Positions 1-9,000 of a stretch of DNA of 39,496 bases are shown piece after piece; position 1 is the stretch's first letter, and every line of letters starts with the position of its first letter. The stretch is from Paludibacteraceae bacterium (lineage in GTDB: Bacteria > Bacteroidota > Bacteroidia > Bacteroidales > Paludibacteraceae). Below the pieces are notes generated by a model that made no database searches, was not told the origin of the DNA, and saw nothing but the letters and a program-made list of their open reading frames with translations. The stretch is taken from NCBI GenBank assembly GCA_017478225.1, contig JAFVDX010000018.1, positions 1 through 39,496 of the forward strand. Reading direction: 5' to 3'. Position numbers and translations under genes: made by a program.

Positions 1-1
1 A

Positions 2-3000
2 ACATGGATGAACAATGGCTCTGAATATACTACCACATCTGTTGTAAGCGGACAAAGGCCAACATTCCCTGATGCTCCAACAAGTTGCGATGATGAAAGC
101 ACTACATTCTATGGCTGGGCTACAAGTACATGGAGTGGTAAAATTGACGACATTTCCGCAAAAACCATCTATACCTCTGCATCTGCGATGCCCACAGTTA
201 CAAGTAATATGACTTATCACGCTGTGTTCTGCAAAGGAACTGCTGCCACATGGGAACCTATAATAAGTGCTCCAAGTGATTGGAGTGGAGAATACGTGAT
301 AGTTAATTCTGGCAAAACTCATGCTATGACATCTGACTTTTACTCAGGTTCAAGCGGAGAATTTATTGGCGCATCTGTTACTATTACCGATAATAAGGTG
401 GTTTCTCCAACAGACAAAATGATTTGGATTGTTGCTAAGAATGGCTCAAATTCCCAATATTCATTTCAAAACAAATCCACTTCCACTTATGCTAACATTA
501 CAGGAACCAGCAGTACCAATGCGGCATTAAGCAACTCCGCTATATGGTTTACAATAGCATCTTCTTCTACAAGTGGAGTTTGGAAAGTGAATAGTGTAAC
601 AAATAGTGCACGTTGTTTTGCTTGGTACTCTTCCAATAACTCTTTCCGTACTTATGCTAATTCTTCAAACAATACCGGCTACTTGTATAAAAAGTCAGGT
701 GGTTCGACTTCAAAATACCTCACCACATGTTGCATTTCTTTGGGTCAAATAAATGGTCCCATTAATTTGACCCATACGGAGACGAGTAGTAGCGTGACGG
801 TGACGGTTGGGACAAGTTATACAGATTATAATAATGTATCGGGATACATATTCAAGATTTATGATGCGGCAAGTGCTGGAAACCTCTTAAATACCTTGCA
901 GACGAATAGTAATAGTGCTGCTGACCGCTCGCAAACTTTCACCGGATTAACGGCTTCGACCAACTATTGGGTGACAGTGACCGCTAAGGGCGATGGCTCG
1001 ACCTATTGTGCGACCTCTGAGGAAAGTGCTCGTGTTCAGGTTACTACTTCTGCTGCAGCATGTGTGGATCAGTTCTCATTACATACGGGAACGAAGGGCG
1101 GTAGCGATTGGGTATATAACAAGTGCTTTGTAGATGCCGACTGGGGAGCATCGGATGATGCTATTTATGTTGGTGAATTTCCTTCTACTAACGAGTGTTA
1201 TGTAGGTTATGCAGGCAGTAACTCATATCATGGTGCTTATTGGGCTGTGGGCGGCATAAAAACCTACGACCTACCAAACGGCAGAACATTAGGTTGGAAT
1301 AGTGGTAATTACTACAGCGACTATCCTGCAACTGCTCTGGGCACATTCCATATATACAAGAATAGCACCGATGAGAACTATTACTTGCGTTTCAAACCGA
1401 CCTCCTATGTACTACGTACCGGTTCAGACGGAACGAGTTGGACTTCACGAGATATGACAGTTTCTGGAATAAATTCTAACTATTACGAGTCAGATTTTGT
1501 CACATTGACAAGCACTTTAATTAGTGAGCATGCATACGTGGATTTGAAAGCCAACAATGGTGATGGCCACGTATGGTGTAACTTTAGTAATGACCGTACA
1601 GCAAGTGGCAATGTGAAAGTGAAGAATGGTGCTTCAACATTCCGTGCTACGGACTTACAAGCCAGCGATAATGGTACTTATGGTAAGTTCCAAATAGATA
1701 TTACGCAAGATGTGGATAACTGGAAGTTAGCGTTTGTACCATATTTCCATATTACTTATAATGCAAATGGAGGAACCGGTTCGACTGAGGCAAGTTCTTA
1801 TGTCGAAGTTGGCTCGACAGCAGCCGCTGCGGCAAACGGGTTCACTGCGCCGGCGCATACGAGTTTTGGCGGATGGGCAACGAGTGCTGCAAATGCAGCG
1901 GCAGGTACAGTGGCTTACGCAGCGGGGGCAAACATCACACTGACAGCAGATGTGGAACTATTTGCAATCTGGACACCGGAGGCAAATGCCACAATAACTT
2001 TGAATAACTACACCGGTTCGGCAACTACTACAGGCTATTATGCTGGCGATTCATTTACATTGCCTTCGACGAATTCGTATAGTTGCAACGACAAGACTTT
2101 TGTTGGTTGGAGTACGGTAGAGATAGCAACACCGTCAGCAACGAAGCCTGCAAGCAACTTCTACGAGCCGGGCGCAAGCGTAACACTCGGTGCAACAAAT
2201 ACCTTCTATGCGGTGTTTGCAGAAGGAGAGGATGTGGAAGATGAGTTGAATAACACTAATACCGTCAATTCAACAAGTAGTTCTTATTCAGAATGGTCCG
2301 ATGTGTCAGTAAGTTCAGATGCTGTTTATGCAGGTCAAAGTGCTGGTGAGCATAGTTCAATTCAATTACGTTCGAATAACAGCAATTCAGGTATTGTAAC
2401 TACGACTTCCGGCGGAAAAGCCACAAAGGTGGTTGTAGAATGGAATAGCTATTCAACAAGTGGTAGAGTCCTCGATATATATGGCAAGAATTCTGCTTAT
2501 GAAAAAGCTACAGATTTGTATAATGCTTCTAATCAAGGAACTAAATTAGGTTCTATCACCTATGGAACGAGCACAGAACTTACTATTACCGGTGATTATG
2601 CTTATATCGGCTTGCGCTCTAATAGTGGAGCCATGTATATTGACAAGATAACTATCACTTGGAGCAGCGCCACCAACTACTCCACCAACTGCGTTGCATG
2701 TAATGAGGTTACGGTAAGTTATACTGCTCCGAGTAATGGCAATGCTATGACGGTGAAGAAAGGTTCGACGACTATCAGTAGTGGCGATGCTGTCAAAACC
2801 TGCTCGGCTGTGGATTTGACCGTAACCTTGACGCCTGCGGCTCACTTTACTGCTGACGGTTTGACTGCAAAAATAGGTAGCACTGATATGGTTCAGTCTC
2901 ATACAGGCAATGTATATACAGTAACCATTCCTCAAGATGCCACCGGCACGCTCAATCTCACTCCGACATTTACGGCTGAGACACCGCTGACGATAACATT

Positions 3001-5812
3001 TGATGTTCCGACAGGTATGGGTACGGCAGGTACGATAGGCACCATTTATTCAGGCGACAACTTCGACTTCCCGAATGTGACGGGCTACGACTCTGACTGT
3101 GTTGACTTCATCGGTTGGGTGGATGCTACAAGCGGCTCAACCTTCCCCAATGACGGTACTGCAACTTCAGAGCCGACGGGACTATTCAAGTACAATGACA
3201 ATTCTGGTGCTGTAACGACAGATAAGACTTACAAGGCTGTGTATGGCGAGAAAGTAACAGATTATGCCGAGTCGTATGCTAAGGTGACAAGCGCACAGTC
3301 TGACTATAGCGGCAAATACCTGATTGTATGCGAGTCGGCAGGTGTGGCTTTCGATGGTAGCTTATCAACCTTGGATGCAACTGATAACAAGTTTGCTGTT
3401 ACTGCCTCAGCAGGTAGTATAACAACGCTCTATTCTGACAAAGAATGGACCATCACAAAGACAGGTGATAACTATACTATCAAGTCCGCATCGGGGTATT
3501 ATATTGGTAAGACTACAACAGGAAACGGTTTGAGTAGCAGTACGAGTGATGCATATACTAATACGATTTCTGTATCATCCGGAACCGCAACTATAACAAG
3601 TACTTCACAAAGTCTTAGTCTGAAATATAATAATGCGACCAATCAAAACCGCTTCCGCTACTATGGAAGTGGTCAGCAAGATATCCAACTCTACAAGTAC
3701 GGAATGAACGAGGTGGTAACCTATACTTACACCACCGCTCCTGCTTGTGGCGACAAGTATTTCGTTACATTGGCAAGTGTTACCGGTGGCGCTCCTACGG
3801 CTTCACCTAAGGCAGCGGCAGATGGCACCACGATAAACATTGTGGCTAATCCGAACAACGGTTATACCTTCACGAGTTGGACGATAACGAAAGATGCTGA
3901 CGACTCAAATGTAACCTCGACCTTGCTGGGTGCTAACTCGGCCACAGCAAGCACTTCGTTCACGATGCCGGCATACGATGTGACGGTGACAGCAGCATAC
4001 TCGATAACCAACTACACTATTACTTACAACAACCTCAATGGCGCTTCGAACACGAACCCCATGAGTTATACCGTAGCCACGGCTGACATCAACTTGGCAG
4101 ACCCGGGTGAGCGTAGCGGATATGTGTTCAAAGGCTGGTACGACGATGCCGTCTATACCAACCGCGTGACGACCATCGCCAACGGCTCGACAGGTGATAT
4201 TTCACTCTATGCTAAGTGGGCTGTGGGCTATACCATTACATGGCAGAACGGCGTAGGCGCGACCAACCCCACGCCGACAGGTATAGAGGACGGTCAGTCT
4301 GTAGGCACGCTGCCTGTGCCGACCGGCTCGTGCGAGTTGAACGGAGTGGAGTACTCTAACTTCGTGGGCTGGTACACGGGTACGATAGCCGATGTGGCAA
4401 CCGACCCGTCGGAGGCAGGTACGCTTATCACCTCAGCCACCGTGCCGAACGGAAATGTGACATACCATGCCGTATATACCAATATGCCAGACTACTCAAG
4501 CACGCACACAAGCAATGTTACGCTGCCGAGTCAATCAGGAGTAATCTATACTGCAAAAGTAAAAGTAGGTGATGCTGACGATGCACCGCAGTATGATGCC
4601 ATAAAAATAGGTTCAAATTCAACTAAAACGAGTTCGTTTAACTTCACTGTTCCTTCGGGGACTACGAGGATAACCGTACAAGGTGCGGGTTGGTCAGGTA
4701 AGACCACTTCAATAACACTTGCTACTTCAGTTGGTACAATAAGTCCGAGTACGGCACAGTCGTTAGACGCACAGAGTGGGGCAACAGGTAATAGCCCGTT
4801 TACGATTACCTCAAATACTACCTTAACCTTCAACTTGACGGGTGTTACTTCAGAAGCGACGATCACATTGAGTAACTCAGGTGAGCGTGTTGTCGTTTGG
4901 GGTATCAATGCTTCGTCGGCAAGTGGAAGTGAGATAGGATATATCACTCAGTGCTGCGACAATATGCTGTCAGCCCCTGTGATGAACACCCCGACGGTGC
5001 GCACCTCGACGGCAATCACCTTGTCGTGGAACGCTGTTGCGAACGCTACGGGTTATAAGGTAAGTTGGAATGGTGGCGACTGGGAAGATGTGGGTACAAC
5101 AACAACCTACGCCAAGACCTCGCTTGAGCCTGAGACAGACTATGCTTACCGTGTTATAGCCAAATATACAACTCCTTACTGCGGTGCAACGCCGGTAGAA
5201 GGTGTGGTATCAACCAAACCGGTTTATACAGTAACCTACGCTAAAGGCACGGGAACGGGCAGTTGCTCTGCCAATGGTACTGTACCGGCTGTAGCGACCT
5301 ACGAAGCCGGACAGGTGGTAACGATAGTAGCGAACCCCTTCACGCTTGCGGGTAACACCTTCGCTGAATGGGTTGTGAAAGATGCTTCGGATAACACGGT
5401 TACTGTTACTAACGGACAGTTCACTATGCCTGAGAGCAATGTAACCATCACTGCCACTTGGACAGCCAAACAAGACCGTTTCTTCGACCGTATGCACGAT
5501 GGCACCGATGCTACTCACGGCGGTGTGGACGATGGCAACGGACACTATTATATCGTTCGTGAGGGTTGTCAGTATGTGATGCCGACACTGACCGACGATG
5601 ACACCGGTACAGACATCTGCCATACTTCTCACTATAAACTGCTTGGTTGGGTAGCAGAGAGCCATATCAATACCACTGACGGTACTATCAAGGCCGATGC
5701 TCTTGATGCCAATGGTATGGTGAAGGATAACCTGCTCTATAAACCCGGAGTATCGGTGATGACCGCCAACAACCAGACCTTCTATGCCGTCTGGGCTAAG
5801 GTGGTGGAGTAG
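2..5812 (+). CDS. Giant InlB-B-repeat/FN3 surface protein, 5'-partial
   Basis: The frame is open to the left edge (codons at 2-7 precede the first visible ATG at 8), so the true start and signal peptide lie outside the window. About 1934 residues are visible. Listeria-Bacteroides (InlB B-type) repeats with the GW..(10-40 aa)..YAVF/W pattern lie at about residues 1-75, 580-656, 657-740, 995-1083, 1335-1407, 1408-1492, 1740-1822 and 1822-1934. Fibronectin-III-like segments lie at about 247-347 and 1655-1739. Two copies of a roughly 145-residue domain (SGxYxIV ... W.I ... Y.I ... LYK) lie at 86-229 and 1086-1232. The Thr/Ser/Asn-rich composition suits an extracellular adhesin or cell-wall protein. 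Unlike the next gene it ends in a B-repeat (YAVWAKVVE) with no recognisable T9SS C-terminal domain. The stop TAG is the first of a series of in-frame TAGs in a 9-bp array. The ligand is unknown. Confidence 0.85.
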   Translation, partial: TWMNNGSEYTTTSVVSGQRPTFPDAPTSCDDESTTFYGWATSTWSGKIDDISAKTIYTSASAMPTVTSNMTYHAVFCKGTAATWEPIISAPSDWSGEYVIVNSGKTHAMTSDFYSGSSGEFIGASVTITDNKVVSPTDKMIWIVAKNGSNSQYSFQNKSTSTYANITGTSSTNAALSNSAIWFTIASSSTSGVWKVNSVTNSARCFAWYSSNNSFRTYANSSNNTGYLYKKSGGSTSKYLTTCCISLGQINGPINLTHTETSSSVTVTVGTSYTDYNNVSGYIFKIYDAASAGNLLNTLQTNSNSAADRSQTFTGLTASTNYWVTVTAKGDGSTYCATSEESARVQVTTSAAACVDQFSLHTGTKGGSDWVYNKCFVDADWGASDDAIYVGEFPSTNECYVGYAGSNSYHGAYWAVGGIKTYDLPNGRTLGWNSGNYYSDYPATALGTFHIYKNSTDENYYLRFKPTSYVLRTGSDGTSWTSRDMTVSGINSNYYESDFVTLTSTLISEHAYVDLKANNGDGHVWCNFSNDRTASGNVKVKNGASTFRATDLQASDNGTYGKFQIDITQDVDNWKLAFVPYFHITYNANGGTGSTEASSYVEVGSTAAAAANGFTAPAHTSFGGWATSAANAAAGTVAYAAGANITLTADVELFAIWTPEANATITLNNYTGSATTTGYYAGDSFTLPSTNSYSCNDKTFVGWSTVEIATPSATKPASNFYEPGASVTLGATNTFYAVFAEGEDVEDELNNTNTVNSTSSSYSEWSDVSVSSDAVYAGQSAGEHSSIQLRSNNSNSGIVTTTSGGKATKVVVEWNSYSTSGRVLDIYGKNSAYEKATDLYNASNQGTKLGSITYGTSTELTITGDYAYIGLRSNSGAMYIDKITITWSSATNYSTNCVACNEVTVSYTAPSNGNAMTVKKGSTTISSGDAVKTCSAVDLTVTLTPAAHFTADGLTAKIGSTDMVQSHTGNVYTVTIPQDATGTLNLTPTFTAETPLTITFDVPTGMGTAGTIGTIYSGDNFDFPNVTGYDSDCVDFIGWVDATSGSTFPNDGTATSEPTGLFKYNDNSGAVTTDKTYKAVYGEKVTDYAESYAKVTSAQSDYSGKYLIVCESAGVAFDGSLSTLDATDNKFAVTASAGSITTLYSDKEWTITKTGDNYTIKSASGYYIGKTTTGNGLSSSTSDAYTNTISVSSGTATITSTSQSLSLKYNNATNQNRFRYYGSGQQDIQLYKYGMNEVVTYTYTTAPACGDKYFVTLASVTGGAPTASPKAAADGTTINIVANPNNGYTFTSWTITKDADDSNVTSTLLGANSATASTSFTMPAYDVTVTAAYSITNYTITYNNLNGASNTNPMSYTVATADINLADPGERSGYVFKGWYDDAVYTNRVTTIANGSTGDISLYAKWAVGYTITWQNGVGATNPTPTGIEDGQSVGTLPVPTGSCELNGVEYSNFVGWYTGTIADVATDPSEAGTLITSATVPNGNVTYHAVYTNMPDYSSTHTSNVTLPSQSGVIYTAKVKVGDADDAPQYDAIKIGSNSTKTSSFNFTVPSGTTRITVQGAGWSGKTTSITLATSVGTISPSTAQSLDAQSGATGNSPFTITSNTTLTFNLTGVTSEATITLSNSGERVVVWGINASSASGSEIGYITQCCDNMLSAPVMNTPTVRTSTAITLSWNAVANATGYKVSWNGGDWEDVGTTTTYAKTSLEPETDYAYRVIAKYTTPYCGATPVEGVVSTKPVYTVTYAKGTGTGSCSANGTVPAVATYEAGQVVTIVANPFTLAGNTFAEWVVKDASDNTVTVTNGQFTMPESNVTITATWTAKQDRFFDRMHDGTDATHGGVDDGNGHYYIVREGCQYVMPTLTDDDTGTDICHTSHYKLLGWVAESHINTTDGTIKADALDANGMVKDNLLYKPGVSVMTANNQTFYAVWAKVVE

Positions 5813-5816
5813 AGGG

Positions 5817-5942
5817 ACTAGATGGACTAGATAGACTAGATGGACTAGATAGACTAGATAGACTAGAGGGACTAGACGCACTAGATGGACTAGATGGACT
5901 AGACGGACTAGACGGATTAGACGCACTAGATGCTTTAGATAG
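5817..5942 (+). repeat. 14 x 9-bp tandem array (ACTAGATGG), TAG in frame in every unit
   Basis: Fourteen consecutive 9-bp units with consensus ACTAGATGG (variants ACTAGATAG, ACTAGACGG, ACTAGACGC, ATTAGACGC, TTTAGATAG) begin 4 bp after the stop codon of the upstream gene. Read in that gene's frame each unit contains TAG, at 5819, 5828 and so on to 5936. The gene's own stop (5810) is exactly one period before the first, so it is in register with the array. Confidence 0.97.
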
Positions 5943-5970
5943 CCTTAGGGTGGGTGGTACCGCCCTGAGG
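5943..5970 (+). other. Strong 11-bp hairpin after the array, no U-tract
   Basis: CCTTAGGGTGG (5943-5953) pairs over its whole length, with two G-U pairs, with CCGCCCTGAGG (5960-5970) around a 6-base loop. It starts on the base after the last 9-bp unit. No T-run follows on either strand, so it is not a classical intrinsic terminator. It may stabilise the 3' end of the upstream mRNA or pause polymerase (inference). Confidence 0.6.
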
Positions 5971-6006
5971 TACAAAGAAAGATTCGCGGAATTAGTAGAG
6001 AAAGAA

Positions 6007-6046
6007 GTCCGCAGATGAAGCAGATTGAACAGATAAATTTGCGGAC
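6007..6046 (+). repeat. CAGATTAAG-family 9-bp units inside an inverted repeat, with a -7-like box
   Basis: Three 9-bp units, CAGATGAAG, CAGATTGAA and CAGATAAAT (6012-6038), are bracketed by the inverted repeat GTCCGCA (6007-6013) / TGCGGAC (6040-6046). The last unit with following bases reads TAAATTTG (6034-6041), a match to the Bacteroidetes -7 box, but no TTG sits 19-20 bp upstream, so promoter function is doubtful. The same family of units flanks the GxxExxY gene near 37404 and 37894 (20 of 24 bases match between 6010 and 37402). Confidence 0.75.
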
Positions 6047-6082
6047 ATAAGAAAAGAATAATAATAAAACAAAACAAATACA

Positions 6083-9000
6083 ATGAAAACAATTTACAGA
6101 ATTCTTGCTTTAGTTCTGATGGTAGCGGGACTGGGCATCAGTGAAAAAGTTGGTGCTGCCGGCAAAATCTTGGAAGCGACAGGTTTCCAGGCGATAAAGG
6201 CACCCAATAACACAACGAACACCAATAATACATGGTCGCCTTATACGAGCAATGGTACCTATGGTACTTGTACCACAACGGCACATGGAGTTACATTAAC
6301 GAGTGCTAACATGACAGTGAATACGACTAACTTTACCGTGAAAGACACGAAGTCGTTTACCATCTCAGTCGCGTCTGGTAGCATATATCGTGTTGTGTTC
6401 AAACCGAAAACAACCGGTGTGGGAGGTTCGCAGACAGCATTATCAGCATCAACTGGTTCATGGGCAGGATCAGATACTTGGGTGTGTGCTGATAGTTATT
6501 GGGGATTTACCAATGGTAAGTCATCGGTGACTTTTACTAATAACTGTGGTCAGGATTATTCAATCAATAGTATTAACATCTATACATATCGAGATGCAAC
6601 GGATGCTGAGGCAAGCCTATCTGAGTCGTCGTTTACGGTGAGTGCAAATAATGAGGAGAGTAAAAGTACCCGATTGACAACTAACTTAGGTATATCGTTT
6701 GACGGAGCAAATTCTCCATACAACAATTCTATTGATACAGACGGAGATAGCAATATCAGTGAAAGTACCATAGAGTTTGAAAGCAGTATGTATAGCACAA
6801 CCTATTCAAATGGAAGTACTATCAATTTTGATATATATCCTTATGCAGAAGGTACTTATAATCCGGCATTTGTGCTGGGTTATCAGAGTAGTTCTGACCA
6901 AGCCAATAACTATTATATGATTGCATTATGGATACCTTTTACTGTTGAAGTAACAGATGCTTGTACAAAGATACCTACAGTCGAATTTGGTACTGCTTCG
7001 CCGGCTATTGCAAACTATAATGCAATTTCTTGTTCAACCACAAATTTCACGCGAACAGCAACCGTAAAATACAACAATGTGGCTACGGGTCAGACTATCA
7101 CATATCGTTCAAACAACGAAGATGTGGCTGAGGTTAGTTCGGCAGGTGTTGTAACAATAAATGGTATTGGTTCGGCTCGTATCACCGCATCGGTACAATC
7201 CGATGGAGATTATTGTGGAGCAGATGATTATTACGACATCACCGTCACCGGCTACACTGTGACGCTGCATTATCCGTCGTGTGTGGCTGATGCGGGTCTG
7301 ACGGGAACGAGCAAGACCTTTAATAATGTATGTGGTGCGTTTAGTCTCAACTACGACATGGCCGTAGAAGGGTATCGTTTTGCAGGCTGGACAACCTCGG
7401 CGGTGACTACCAACCCGTCGAGCGTCAGTCCGCTTTACGCCACAAGCAGCATCGACATTACCGCCAATAAGGACTTATATGCCGTCTATTCGGCTGTTAG
7501 TAACGAGTTCCAACTCTCAACGGCATCAACCATCGAGGCAGGCGATTATGTGATTACCGGCTCGTATAATGCTACCAACGCACCGGTGATGACCAATTCA
7601 TTAAATAATGGTAAGTTGACTGCCAATACCGAAGACTATACCGTTACCGGTACAGGCAAACTGACCTGCACCGAAGAACAATGTATTTGGACATTAGCGG
7701 CAGTGACTGGTGGTTGGACAATAAAAAATTCTGCTACAGGCAAATATCTGTCGGCTGCTTCGGGAGCGACATCGAACAATGACTTGAAACTTCGCATGGT
7801 TGATACACCGGATGAGTACTCAGTATGGACTATCAGTCAAGGTAGCCAGAATCGCTATAATGTAGTGAACAACAAACGAAACTCTGATGATGAGGCAAGG
7901 AAGAACCTATATGCCAATAGCGGTTATTTTGGATTCTATACAACTATCAGTCCCTTCTTCTTCAAGCGTACTTCTTCGTCGGGTACTTACACGAGCGATC
8001 CGAGTTGCTCGATGTCGGAATATACTGTGACTATCCAGAATCAGACCGAAGGCACAGCCGTGGCATCAGGTACGGGTGGCGTTTGCGTTTGGGACAGCCC
8101 CGTGCTCTCGAAACTCTATGGTACCGAGACCGTCACTCTGACTGCCACACCCGCCACAGGCTACCAATTCTTAAGTTGGACGGTAGTCAGCGGCGGTGCT
8201 ACGCTGTCGTCAACTTCCGATAACCCCGCTACCTTCACCATGCCGACCAACAATGTGGTTATACGCCCAAACTTCGGTCCGCAAACATACGATATTACCT
8301 ACAAGGACAAAGGCGATGTCGCCTTTAGTGGTACTCATGCTACAGGTTATCCTACCGAGCATACCTACGGCACACCTACTGACCTTTTGACTGCCACAAA
8401 GACGGGCTCGGTGTTTATGGGCTGGTACGACAACAGTACTTGCACCGGCTCGCCTGTAACACAACTCGGGGCTACAGCATATACTGCCGACATAACACTC
8501 TATGCTTTGTTCTTGCAACTAACCGACCCGCTTGCTTGGTGTCCTGAACCGACAGTTACCTTGACGGGCGATAATGTGTATGTAACAGGCACATACAGAA
8601 CAAATGGTGCTGTGATGGCAGTGAACCAACTCACGCTCAATGCCAACAACCTTATTGCTAACGGTGTAGTAAGACTCTCTACTCCTGCCGGTAGCGGTGT
8701 TTATTTCTCAACGGCAAGAGATGTGAACTTCACAAAAGCAAGCAAGCCGACAGCCACAGTGGATATAACAGCCGATGCAGGTGGTGACATAACTGACCAA
8801 ACCATTTATGTACATTATTTGCCGTCAGCGGCGGGTGATGGTACGCCTCAGTCGGTGGCAGTAAGAGCGGAATATCAAAGTAATACATCGTATTATTCAA
8901 CAAAGGATGTGCATGTGAGAAATATGCCTGAGCAGTTTGCTGTAGCAACCAAAGTGGGTACTTCGTGGTATGCACTGCCTGCTGACATCGGCTCGGCAAG

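Noticed and set aside
5210..5926. Reverse-strand open frame rich in LVHLVRLV
   Set aside because: It is the antisense reading of the 9-bp array plus the end of the giant protein gene. Its Leu-Val periodicity is a by-product of the repeat.
5817..5942. Possible phase-variation tract altering the length of the giant protein
   Set aside because: Units are 9 bp, so copy changes do not shift frame, and every unit carries an in-frame TAG after the stop. The array cannot switch this protein on or off.
5796..6092. Reverse-strand frame with Ser-Pro-Ser repeats (SSPSSPSS)
   Set aside because: Another frame of the same 9-bp array, with no signal, start context or homology.
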